This document shows positions 54,831-62,507 of a stretch of DNA of 64,000 nucleotides, in pieces. The DNA comes from Streptomyces ortus. GTDB lineage: Bacteria; Actinomycetota; Actinomycetes; Streptomycetales; Streptomycetaceae. A program made the position numbers and the translations under genes. Below the pieces are notes generated by a model. The model saw only the letters and a list, made by a program, of their open reading frames with translations, made no database searches and had not been told where the DNA came from. The DNA is taken from contig NZ_JAIFZO010000002.1 in the NCBI RefSeq assembly GCF_026341275.1, positions 1,128,361-1,192,360 of the forward strand, read 5' to 3'. How positions within the stretch are numbered: the first letter of the stretch is position 1; every line of letters begins with the position of its first letter.

Positions 54831-55196
54831 TTACTTGCCGTGAGTGGAGCCGCCGAGGCGCTCGATGGCCTTGCTCGGGGTGTTGGTCTGTGCCTGCTGG
54901 TCATCCTCGGAGGCCAGCAGGACATCCACGGAGTACGGCAGGACAAGGGACTGCCCATCGGGGTGGTCGTGCTGTCCGTCGAAGGACACGTCTCCACGGG
55001 GGTGCAGGCCCCTGTGGAGTGCCTGCTGCAACACGGACACCTTGTTCGCTTCGTGTGAGCCGACGTCGCCGTTCCAGCTCTTGGCGGGCACGACGTACTC
55101 CCGGTGGAAGCGACCATCCTGCGGGCCGTCCGTGGTCCGGGCGTTGATCTCAGTGGTGCTGTCGTCGGTCTTCTTGGTCTTCTTCTGCGCGGCCAC
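54831..55196 (-). CDS. hypothetical phage protein near major capsid
   Basis: A 121-residue protein with a Lys-rich start (MAAQKKTKKTDDSTTEINAR) and no recognised domain (HREYVVPAKSWNGDVGSHEA, DGQSLVLPYSVDVLLASEDD). Start RBS is plausible (GGAG 6 bases upstream). Between the capsid gene and the deacetylase gene; may be a head decoration protein. Confidence 0.6.
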   Translation of the reverse strand: MAAQKKTKKTDDSTTEINARTTDGPQDGRFHREYVVPAKSWNGDVGSHEANKVSVLQQALHRGLHPRGDVSFDGQHDHPDGQSLVLPYSVDVLLASEDDQQAQTNTPSKAIERLGGSTHGK

Positions 55197-55220
55197 GGCG
55201 TCTCCTTGGAATGCCTGAGG

Positions 55221-55258
55221 CCGGGCGGAGCATGGAGGCCCTCCGTTGCTCCGCCCGG
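55221..55258 (-). terminator. hairpin after the major capsid gene
   Basis: CCGGGCGGAGCA (55221-55232) pairs with TGCTCCGCCCGG (55247-55258), with an inner GGAG/CTCC stem. It begins 4 bp after the capsid stop. Confidence 0.85.
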
Positions 55259-55262
55259 AGCT

Positions 55263-56177
55263 TCAGGAGGTCTTCTCCAGCAGGGCGAATGCCTTCTCGT
55301 GGCCTACGGCGAAGCCACGCCGCATGACGCCCTTCAGGAGGGTTTCGTCAGTTTCGAAGCCGGACTCCGCAGACATGGCGAAGCCGGGGTTCGTCGATGC
55401 GATGTTCGGGGCCAGCTTCGCGTCGCCCTTCAGGAGGAGATCCGCGTTGCCGATGATGAGCAGCGGGTTCCCCTGCGGGTTGTCCGTCGCAACCGACGAC
55501 ACGCGTGCTCCCGGCGTCCACTTGACCGGGTTGCCGAACAAGGTCGGCTGGAGCGGGTCGTCATTGAAGATCGGACGCTGGTTGCCGTCCAGCACGCCAC
55601 GCAGGGCGGTCTTGAACGCCGGAGACGCAATGACGAAGGTGCGGCTCTGGTCGAACCAGTCGCTCTGCTCGTAGATGCCCAGCAGCGTCGACAGGTTGGC
55701 GTACGTCACCGCGCCGCGAATGACGTTCGCGTCGGCCGTGTAGGAGGTCGCCGCGTTCGTCGTACGGAGCACCTTATACACCGACATGTAGGGCACAGTG
55801 GGGTCGCTCTGCGCGCCGGAGGTGGCGAGGGTCGCGTTGTCGAAGTACTTCGCCATGGTGCGGGCGGCTTCGATCTTCTTCGTCCCGACGATGTCGACCG
55901 GCGAGTCGAGGAGATCCTCGTTCGCGATACGGACAATGCCACCGATCTTCTTCGCGATCAGCGTGACGGTGTCGTTGGTGGCCGTCGACTCGGTGTACGC
56001 CGCTCCCTTGGCGACACCAGTGATGGAGAATCCGCCAGCGCGGGCGACGTTCTTCGTATCGGTCGCCATGACAACACGCTTGGCAACCTGCTCCATGACG
56101 GAGTTCTGGACAAGAGCCTGGATCGGCTTGGAGTCAAACTCCTCGGGAATCCAACTCTCAAAAGTCTCGCGGGCCAT
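55263..56177 (-). CDS. major capsid protein, HK97 fold
   Basis: The ATG at 56177 (AAAGGGA upstream) gives 304 residues. HK97-family features: N-terminal MARETFESWIPEEFDSKPIQ, RVVMATDTKNVARAGGFSIT, GGIVRIANEDLLDSPVDIV (E-loop/spine region), SRTFVIASPAFKTALRGVLDG and the closing AMSAESGFETDETLLKGVMRRGFAVGHEKAF. Preceded by scaffold, as expected, but flanked on both sides by hairpins. Confidence 0.92.
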   Translation of the reverse strand: MARETFESWIPEEFDSKPIQALVQNSVMEQVAKRVVMATDTKNVARAGGFSITGVAKGAAYTESTATNDTVTLIAKKIGGIVRIANEDLLDSPVDIVGTKKIEAARTMAKYFDNATLATSGAQSDPTVPYMSVYKVLRTTNAATSYTADANVIRGAVTYANLSTLLGIYEQSDWFDQSRTFVIASPAFKTALRGVLDGNQRPIFNDDPLQPTLFGNPVKWTPGARVSSVATDNPQGNPLLIIGNADLLLKGDAKLAPNIASTNPGFAMSAESGFETDETLLKGVMRRGFAVGHEKAFALLEKTS

Positions 56178-56282
56178 GGGTCGTCCCTTTCGATGAGCCC
56201 GGACATGAGTTGCTTTGCCCGGTCGCCCATCACGGAACGGCCGTTTCCTGCTGCCCCCGAATGTCGCATCACGCAAACCAAA

Positions 56283-56307
56283 GGGGGTGTCCATCACGGA
56301 CACCCCC
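56283..56307 (-). terminator. 10 bp hairpin with T-run before the capsid gene
   Basis: On the minus strand GGGGGTGTCC and GGACACCCCC pair around a 5-base loop and are followed by CTTTGGTTTG. This resembles an intrinsic terminator, placed between scaffold and major capsid. Confidence 0.85.
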
Positions 56308-56324
56308 AATGTAACAGCGTGTTG

Positions 56325-56888
56325 CTACAAATGGATCCCCGCTTGTTTCAACAGCCTTGCCGAAGCACGATCTCGATTTCCTCCACCGGCCGTACGCCCC
56401 CGGTCCGAAGTGGTGACCTTCGGTGCACGGCGGCGAGGTTCACCCAACTCCTTGAACAAGGACGGGAACTCCTCCTTCAACTCCTCGATCTCGTCGCCGA
56501 AGTCGAAGTCGCCGTTCCCGTCAGGCTCGGCGGAATTCAGGTCGAGGAGACGCGTCAGAAGGCGAGCCTGCTTCGCTGTTCCGGGAAATCCGGCAGCAGA
56601 AAGAGCAGTGGCGGCGGAGTTCCGTGCAGCGGTGGAACGCCACTTCTTCGCCTCGTTGTCGTCCTCGTCTTCTTCATCCTTGCCGTTCTTGAGGGTGGCC
56701 AGCTCCCGCTTCGCTGCGTCACGTTCCCGCTTACGGGCCTTCGCGGCGTTCGACAGCTTCGTCCACTCCTCCTTCGAGGGCGGCGTCCACTCGTCTTCCT
56801 CGTCCTCGACGTCGTCGTCTGTCTCCTCGACGTCCTGGTCCTCAACGTCTTCGACGTCGTCGACGTCCGGGTTGTCGTTCTCAGGCAT
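56325..56888 (-). CDS. scaffolding protein
   Basis: A 187-residue protein with an acidic N-terminal third (MPENDNPDVDDVEDVEDQDV, more D/E to residue 33), coiled-coil stretches (KLSNAAKARKRERDAAKREL) and a basic C-terminus (ASARLLKQAGIHL). This charge layout and position before the capsid gene are the mark of actinophage scaffolds. Overlaps the portal gene by 8 bp. Confidence 0.88.
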   Translation of the reverse strand: MPENDNPDVDDVEDVEDQDVEETDDDVEDEEDEWTPPSKEEWTKLSNAAKARKRERDAAKRELATLKNGKDEEDEDDNEAKKWRSTAARNSAATALSAAGFPGTAKQARLLTRLLDLNSAEPDGNGDFDFGDEIEELKEEFPSLFKELGEPRRRAPKVTTSDRGRTAGGGNRDRASARLLKQAGIHL

Positions 56889-58341
56889 TCGGGGCCTCCA
56901 TCTGCGGGTTCTCTACAGGGACAGCAGCGGCCGGCACGACCGCTACAGGCGGGGTGGGGGTGGACAGGTCCCAGTCGGCGACGACGTCCGCTTCGTAGCC
57001 CGCCTCGATCAGGGTCTGGTCCTTGGGGACGCCGACGGCCTGCTTCAGCTCGACGACTTCCCAGTCGGACTTGCCGGTCGCTGCCTGCGCGGGAGCGAAC
57101 CTGACGTCGATACGGGGCACGGTCACGCCGAGGATCCGCAGGACGAACTTCCACGTCTCCTGGATCGCGCCCTTGAGCATCGCTTCGCGGTTGATGGCCT
57201 TCTTCACCAGCGGCGCTTCCGCGACCTTCAGCGACTCCCCAGACGGGGTGTCGCCGGACGGGTCGAACGCGTGGAGCGGGGTTTCGGTGACCTGCGCCAT
57301 CAGCCGGATGTACAGCTGCGCCGGGTCAGTGAAGACCTCCGGCTGGGCGGCGGCGAACTGGCCGACGCTCTTCATGCCTTCCAGTTCGAGCATCGTGCCC
57401 GGCCCGCCGGACAGGCCGGACGACGGGGCCTTGATACGGCCCGTGGTGCCGCTGGTGTCGTCGGCGTCCGCGTCGTCCGACCACAGGGGGCCGTCGTTGT
57501 TCTGGTCCAGCTCTGCGCCCTGCTCGGTGAGGGCGTACCGCTGCGGCCAGCCGTGGGAGTCGGTGGTGGTGAGCTGCGTGATCAGCATCTTGTTGATGGC
57601 GTCCTGGCAGCCGTATCCGTCCTTGTGTTCCGGTACGCCGTAGGGGAGGGCGTTGCGGTGGTGGAAGAACGGGATCTCGTTGTAGGGGTTGTCGAGGAGC
57701 CACGACTCGGGGTCGTCGTCGTCGAGGAACGGCTCCCAGCCCTCCGCTGTGCCGACCTCTCCCCCGGCCTTTGATATCCACTGCTCGATGTGGTCGGGGT
57801 AGTACAGGTCGACGCGCCACGCCTTCTCGCCGCGTACGCGCAGCTTCCAGCGTTTGATCGCGAACAGCTTGCGGCGTTCGTTCTCCGGGTCGTAGATCAC
57901 CCGGCAGTGCAGCGGGGAGTGAACGGTCAGCTCGACCCCGGAGGCGTACAGCTCGTCGTCTTCGACGGTGTCCGGGTCGTCTTCGTAGATGGGCCACGCC
58001 ATCAGGTAGGAGTCGCCGTACTCGAACGCCCGCAGGATCAGATCGGGGTAGTGGACGTCCATGTTGTTGGCGTCCCACACCACCGAGATGACCTGGCTGT
58101 TCGCTTCGTCTTCCGGGACGGTGACGGCGGTCAGCTCGACCCGGTTCGCCAGGACGTTGACGGGGGTCTTCGCCAGGTTGAACCGGTAGCGGTCCCCTGT
58201 CGCGGCGATGGCCTGCCGGATCCGCGGCGAGGCGAACACCTCGTCGACGGTGCCCTTGTAATACGCCTCCGCCTTCTCGTACTCAGGCAGCGCCTCTTCC
58301 AGGGCCTGCCAACCGGAGACCAGGTCGTCGAGCACGGCCAC
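56881..58341 (-). CDS. portal protein, SPP1 gp6-like
   Basis: A 486-residue protein of the portal family: VLANRVELTAVTVPEDEAN and the RAFEYGDSYLMAWPIYEDDP region, then YNEIPFFHHRNALPYG, and a long helical segment with QVTETPLHAFDPSGDTPSGESLKVAEAPLVKKAI. Forms the dodecameric DNA channel. Order terL-portal-scaffold is normal. Confidence 0.92.
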   Translation of the reverse strand: MAVLDDLVSGWQALEEALPEYEKAEAYYKGTVDEVFASPRIRQAIAATGDRYRFNLAKTPVNVLANRVELTAVTVPEDEANSQVISVVWDANNMDVHYPDLILRAFEYGDSYLMAWPIYEDDPDTVEDDELYASGVELTVHSPLHCRVIYDPENERRKLFAIKRWKLRVRGEKAWRVDLYYPDHIEQWISKAGGEVGTAEGWEPFLDDDDPESWLLDNPYNEIPFFHHRNALPYGVPEHKDGYGCQDAINKMLITQLTTTDSHGWPQRYALTEQGAELDQNNDGPLWSDDADADDTSGTTGRIKAPSSGLSGGPGTMLELEGMKSVGQFAAAQPEVFTDPAQLYIRLMAQVTETPLHAFDPSGDTPSGESLKVAEAPLVKKAINREAMLKGAIQETWKFVLRILGVTVPRIDVRFAPAQAATGKSDWEVVELKQAVGVPKDQTLIEAGYEADVVADWDLSTPTPPVAVVPAAAVPVENPQMEAPNA

Positions 58342-58343
58342 TC

Positions 58344-59837
58344 CTATACGTAGCTGCGGACCGTGTGGCCCGCCTTGGTCTTGGTGTTGGGCTGGAGGAA
58401 GAACGCGACTCCGGCGACGGCGGCGTCGATGACGTCATCGAATGCTGCTTCGGGGAAGCCGACGGCCTGTTCCTCCAGGACGGGCATCGGCTGGGCGTGA
58501 AGGACCCGGCCGCGCTGCCACCAGTCGAGGGCCTGAGCGAAGCGGACTTCCTTCGATGCCGACGACGTGTGGGTGATGACCTTCACGCCGGGGAGGTGGT
58601 GGAACACGTCGTGCCACAGGTCGCCGGCCTGGTTCGCCTCAACGCGCACGACCCGGATTTCGGGGAATCGTTCCAGCAGACTGATGACGTGGTCGCGGAG
58701 GTCTTTCCCGATCAACCGGACGCCCGCCGTGTGCTTGATGACGCAGCGCTTCTCCAAAGGGCTGTAGCCGACGACGGCGAGGCCCGTGTAGTCGGAGGAC
58801 TCCTTGGCGGTGACGGCGGGGTCGATGGACAGGAGGGTCTTCGTGACCGTGTCCAGCTGGCCGTGGCGGAAGTCTTCGCGGGACCAGTACTTGCCGTCGT
58901 AGCCCATGGGGTCGTTCGCGAAGTTCTTCGCGAAGCTCCGGAAGTGGCGTTCCTGGTTGAGGAAGTCCATGGGCCACTTCTCCGGCCACACCGAGTATTC
59001 GGTGCCGTCCGGTGCGGTGAGGATCGGCTTGTAGTGGTGGACGTGGATCTGCTCTTCGGTGATCCAGTCGGCTATCTCGCGTCCGTCTGCGGCTTTGACG
59101 AGCTGGTGGGTGATGGAGCCGGGCATGGTGACGGTTCCGACCAACACGACGTGGGCTTTGTCGTTGAGGGGGAGGATGTCGTCCTGGATTTGCTTGAGGC
59201 GCTTCTCCATCTGGTACTGCGAGTACATGCTTTCGCCGGGTTCGACGTCGTCGAGGATGATCAGGCCGGGACGGCGTGAGCCGACCTTCGCGCCCAGGAC
59301 GGACGAGTCGATTCCCTGCGCGGTGAACGCCGCACCGGACGCGGCAACGTACATGTCCTGCCGGTCGGCGTCCGATGCCCCGGTGGAGCGCTTCGCGGGG
59401 GCGCAGAGGGTCGGGTAGTCGGCGCGGAGCAGCGGGTTCGTCTCCAACTCATGCTTGATGTCGCGGAGCCTCTGGCGGGCCTGTGAGGCGGCGGAGGCGA
59501 ACCCAGCGATGAAGTCGACGTGGCCGTGCGCAGCAGCCCACAGGGGCAGGATGAGCTGCCACCAGGTGGACTTGCCCATGGAGCGGGGGGCTATGTAGGC
59601 GTGCCGGCCGTTCTTCGACTTCAGGTTGGGGCTGATCCAGTGGCGGGCGTGAGCGATCCAGTCCTCGTGAACGCCGGACAGGGAGAGCCTGCCGTTCTGG
59701 TCCTTCAGGTGATGGGGCAAGTACGTGAGGGCGAACAGGAGAGGGTTGTCGCGGGTGAGGATGCGCCTGCACTCGGGTACGCCGAACCACGCCGGGTCGT
59801 ACCCGGTCAGGTAGGTGTCGAGTATCGGCGCGGTCAC
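58344..59837 (-). CDS. terminase large subunit
   Basis: A 497-residue protein with ATPase P-loop variant APRSMGKST, Walker B LIILDDVE, and C-terminal RNase H-fold nuclease motifs (LLSIDPAVT with Asp, RVEANQAGDLW, and AFDDVIDAA). It pumps and cuts phage DNA. One base separates it from terS and two from portal. Confidence 0.95.
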   Translation of the reverse strand: MTAPILDTYLTGYDPAWFGVPECRRILTRDNPLLFALTYLPHHLKDQNGRLSLSGVHEDWIAHARHWISPNLKSKNGRHAYIAPRSMGKSTWWQLILPLWAAAHGHVDFIAGFASAASQARQRLRDIKHELETNPLLRADYPTLCAPAKRSTGASDADRQDMYVAASGAAFTAQGIDSSVLGAKVGSRRPGLIILDDVEPGESMYSQYQMEKRLKQIQDDILPLNDKAHVVLVGTVTMPGSITHQLVKAADGREIADWITEEQIHVHHYKPILTAPDGTEYSVWPEKWPMDFLNQERHFRSFAKNFANDPMGYDGKYWSREDFRHGQLDTVTKTLLSIDPAVTAKESSDYTGLAVVGYSPLEKRCVIKHTAGVRLIGKDLRDHVISLLERFPEIRVVRVEANQAGDLWHDVFHHLPGVKVITHTSSASKEVRFAQALDWWQRGRVLHAQPMPVLEEQAVGFPEAAFDDVIDAAVAGVAFFLQPNTKTKAGHTVRSYV

Positions 59838-59838
59838 G

Positions 59839-60276
59839 TCAGGTCCGTTCGGCGTTGAGCTGCGCGCGTGCTCGGGCGTCGCGGATCATTTCCTGTACGC
59901 CCAGATCGATTTGCGTGACCTCGTGGAGCTGCACGGTGTGCTGCTCGGGGGCGTTGAGGCCGAAGAGCTTCCGGTACGACTCGGACAGGCGGGCGGCCGT
60001 CTTGATGGCGCCGACGTCTCCGCGGTCGACGGCGGGCTGCAACCGGTCCAGGAGGTAGAGGAGTCGGTCGCCTTCGCGGGTGCGGAGTTCTTCGACGGTG
60101 GGGACGATGACGGCGGCGATGGCGGTTTTGATGCGTTTGTCGACGGTGCCGATGGCGATGTGCAGTTCTTTGGCGATGCGTCGGACGCTCATGCCGGAGA
60201 GCTGCATTTCGTAGGCGCGGACTGCTTCTTCGGCGATGACGGCTTGGGGTTTGTGTGCGGAGGGGTTGGCCGCCAT
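59839..60276 (-). CDS. terminase small subunit
   Basis: The ATG at 60276 (AAGGA 9 bases upstream) gives 145 residues, MAANPSAHKPQAVIAEEAVR, with a helix-turn-helix (MSVRRIAKELHIAIGTVDKRI) followed by a coiled oligomerisation segment (DRLLYLLDRLQPAVDRGDVG). Recognises the packaging site. First gene of the late operon. Confidence 0.85.
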   Translation of the reverse strand: MAANPSAHKPQAVIAEEAVRAYEMQLSGMSVRRIAKELHIAIGTVDKRIKTAIAAVIVPTVEELRTREGDRLLYLLDRLQPAVDRGDVGAIKTAARLSESYRKLFGLNAPEQHTVQLHEVTQIDLGVQEMIRDARARAQLNAERT

Positions 60277-60419
60277 GTTCGTGTCCTTACGCTCGCTCCT
60301 TGTTGGTTCTTGTTTGATGGTATTCGATTTTTGTTGAGTTGTGAGTGGCAATGTAAGCGTTGATGGGCGGGCTGGTAAATGGTTCCGCTCTGGGTGGGGG
60401 TGACGGCTACCGTTCAGGG

Positions 60420-61325
60420 ATGGCGCAGAGTAGGCGGCGGAAGCCGAAGAAGGACCGCAGGAAGTCGGGTGCGACAGGGTCGCGGGATCCTCGGGTTGCC
60501 GTTGTTCCGGTCCCTCATTTGAAGCCGTTGTATAAGTTGCTTTACGAGGTGACGGCTACAGCTGACCGGTTGATTCTTTCGACGCCCGACGAGCGCGATC
60601 GGCTGGTCCGTTTCGATACGGAGATTCTCGTTCGAGCGATCAACAGCGTGAAGTCCGTGAACCGTCTCCTGGAAGGCGGGCACTGGGAGCACGCGTCGGG
60701 GATCATCCGACAGTTGTTCGAGCTGCTGGTGAATATGGAGTATCTAGGTAAGCAGCCTGACCGCTTGGGGGCGACGCTGCTGTACTGCCGTTTCGGGATG
60801 CTCCAGCTGGTGCGAGAGCAGCATCGGCGTTGTTTGTACAACAGGGATACAGGGCGTCCGGTGGATGAGGAGCATCTTGCGTTTCTGGAGAAGCTCCTCG
60901 ATGAGTCTTTTGATGACTTCCAGGGGACACCGAGGGCCGACGGTTCGGTTCGGTGGGTGTCAAGCTGGAGTCGTAAGTCTGCGAAGGCTCTCTCCGAGTT
61001 GTCGGAGGACGCGATGCGTCCACATCAGTATGAGCATTTGTTTACGAGCTGGTCGGAGCAGGCGCATGCGGCTCCGAGGAGCCTCATCGAAAACATTCTC
61101 CGTGATGCGGGTGAGGACTGGATCAGCGAGGCCATGGAGTCGGACACAAAGAGGGTCATTGAGTCAGCAAATATGACGGTGGCGATGTTCGTGGCGTTGT
61201 GGAGGGAGCTACCTCACGCTGTTCCGTTGCCCGCAGAGCAGGCCAATGCGTGGATGCGGACCGCCATGCAGTTCATGGCGGTATCCGAGTTCGATGATCT
61301 TCCCGGGTTCCGCACCGACAAGTGA
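60420..61325 (+). CDS. opposite-strand accessory protein, DUF5677-like
   Basis: The ATG at 60420 (AGGG just upstream) gives 301 residues, basic at the N-terminus (MAQSRRRKPKKDRRKS) then alpha-helical with SVNRLLEGGHWEHASGIIRQ-type segments (here INSVKSVNRLLEGGHWEHAS and GIIRQLFELLVNMEYLGKQP), a pattern I associate with DUF5677/HEPN-like helical proteins. It reads against the late operon and shows less GC-rich DNA, typical of a prophage moron. Function unknown; a defence or host-fitness role is possible. Confidence 0.65.
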   Translation: MAQSRRRKPKKDRRKSGATGSRDPRVAVVPVPHLKPLYKLLYEVTATADRLILSTPDERDRLVRFDTEILVRAINSVKSVNRLLEGGHWEHASGIIRQLFELLVNMEYLGKQPDRLGATLLYCRFGMLQLVREQHRRCLYNRDTGRPVDEEHLAFLEKLLDESFDDFQGTPRADGSVRWVSSWSRKSAKALSELSEDAMRPHQYEHLFTSWSEQAHAAPRSLIENILRDAGEDWISEAMESDTKRVIESANMTVAMFVALWRELPHAVPLPAEQANAWMRTAMQFMAVSEFDDLPGFRTDK

Positions 61326-61341
61326 TCTCGTCCTGGTTCAG

Positions 61342-61662
61342 CTATGGGGTTGCAAGGTCAGCAAAGAGGCGGCGTAGGCAAAGCGTCAGGTACTCGGCAG
61401 CGTGTTCTTCGGATGCGGTGGGCGACCATCCTCTCCTTTCGAGTTCGTTCTTCACGCCGTCGGCGGCGTCGAAGATCGGCTCGATAAGGGCCCCGATCTG
61501 GTGGAGTGTGTGGGCGAGTTTCGCAGCATGCCGTTTTCTGAGGCCGTGGGTGCGGGCTTCTGTGAGTTCGGCTCGTAGGCGGCGTTGTATGGCTGTTTGG
61601 CGGCTTGTCCGGTGGGGGCCGGGGAACAGGGCCAGCTGCTCCCCGGCGGGCCACCACGTTGC
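61342..61662 (-). CDS. coding-like frame without a standard start codon
   Basis: This frame continues after the stop of the next gene (same frame) and runs 106 codons to TAG. It encodes ATWWPAGEQLALFPGPHRTS and then a strongly helical LRAELTEARTHGLRKRHAAK and NELERRGWSPTASEEHAAEY segment, protein-like in composition. No ATG, GTG or TTG lies in the first 70 codons. A CTG at 61629 has GGGGAG 9 bases upstream. It may start at CTG, be produced by stop-codon readthrough or represent a decayed gene. Confidence 0.4.
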   Translation of the reverse strand, partial: ATWWPAGEQLALFPGPHRTSRQTAIQRRLRAELTEARTHGLRKRHAAKLAHTLHQIGALIEPIFDAADGVKNELERRGWSPTASEEHAAEYLTLCLRRLFADLATP

Positions 61663-61935
61663 TCAGTCGTTGCTCGTAGTGATCTGTCCTGGCCAGTGCT
61701 CGACACTTACGGCGTGGCCGTCCAAGACGCTCGCGGCGTAGAACGAGGCCCATTGCCCCGGGGCAAATGCCAGGGTCTGCTGGGAAGGCTTGTCGTCCTT
61801 GTGCTGCCACAGAACGAGGACGCCATCGTCGAGGGTTACTTCGTCTCCGTGGGCGTAGACCTCAGTCTGATCCTTGTCGGCGAGCATGATGCACCAGTAG
61901 TACTGGCCATAGCTGCGCGCATCGGGGTTACTCAT
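61663..61935 (-). CDS. small phage protein, unknown
   Basis: A 90-residue protein (MSNPDARSYGQYYWCIMLAD, then VLVLWQHKDDKPSQQTLAFA) with AGGAGG 8 bases before the ATG. Single domain, beta-rich; no family recognised. Directly upstream of terminase-side genes on the minus strand. Confidence 0.65.
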   Translation of the reverse strand: MSNPDARSYGQYYWCIMLADKDQTEVYAHGDEVTLDDGVLVLWQHKDDKPSQQTLAFAPGQWASFYAASVLDGHAVSVEHWPGQITTSND

Positions 61936-62004
61936 ACTGTCTCCTCCTAGGGTGCTGAAACTTCTCGTTGCTCTTTCGATCCTGACTGGCAAAAACGCAT
62001 AGCG

Positions 62005-62505
62005 TCAGGCCGCTTTCCGCTGATCATCTGTTCGGGTGATGCCTTCGGTGGTCTCGTACTGGCAGATGGCGGAGCGCAGTTGCCTTTGTGTGGCGTGACT
62101 GCTGGTGACGCCGAGTTCGCACCAGGGGTGCATGTCGTCACCTTGTTCCATGAGCAGCTTGTCGAGGGGATAGCCGCAGCGGGCGGTACACATGGCGCGC
62201 TGCTTCTTCAGGGGTGTGACGCGCTGTGCGACCTGCGGGCTTTTCTGTGGCGCGCTGTGGATGGCGCGCTCCGGCACGGAGGTTGGCACGCTGTGGCCGA
62301 CCAGTCGGTAGACCGTGGGTGCGCCGAAGCGTCCGCCGGTCACGGTCTCCAGCTCGCCGGCCTCCCGGAGCGCCTTGAGTGCGCGGTCGATTGTGCGGGC
62401 GCTGGAGCCGGTTTCGGCGGCGAGGACGGCGCGGTGGACCTGGACGATCCCGTCGGCGCTCACGCGGGCGCTGAGCACTTTGAAGACGGTTTCCTGGGTG
62501 CTCAT
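62005..62505 (-). CDS. phage HTH protein (early region)
   Basis: A 166-residue protein from an ATG at 62505, 2 bp after the upstream stop. The N-terminal winged-helix-like half reads ETVFKVLSARVSADGIVQVH, TGSSARTIDRALKALREAGE and RFGAPTVYRLVGH. The C-terminal half carries CTARCGYPLDKLL and HPWCELG, Cys/His pairs that may bind zinc. Probably acts with the preceding replication-type HTH protein. Confidence 0.75.
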   Translation of the reverse strand: MSTQETVFKVLSARVSADGIVQVHRAVLAAETGSSARTIDRALKALREAGELETVTGGRFGAPTVYRLVGHSVPTSVPERAIHSAPQKSPQVAQRVTPLKKQRAMCTARCGYPLDKLLMEQGDDMHPWCELGVTSSHATQRQLRSAICQYETTEGITRTDDQRKAA

Positions 62506-62507
62506 GG

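Noticed and set aside
60339..60349. TTGTGAGTGGC, 10 of 11 to the RecA-NDp element, upstream of the 60420 gene
   Set aside because: No TAGNNT at six bases; the best -10-like hexamer (TAAGCG) is at four bases, so the spacing is wrong.
61322..61741. Plus-strand frame MISSWFSYGVARSAKRRRRQ
   Set aside because: Ser/Arg-rich antisense-like; the minus strand in this stretch has more protein-like sequence.
61358..61810. Minus-strand frame beginning near MVARRGAAGPVPRPPPDKPP
   Set aside because: Although it has GTG starts, it is Pro/Arg/Thr-rich over its length, unlike the helical frame at 61342-61662.
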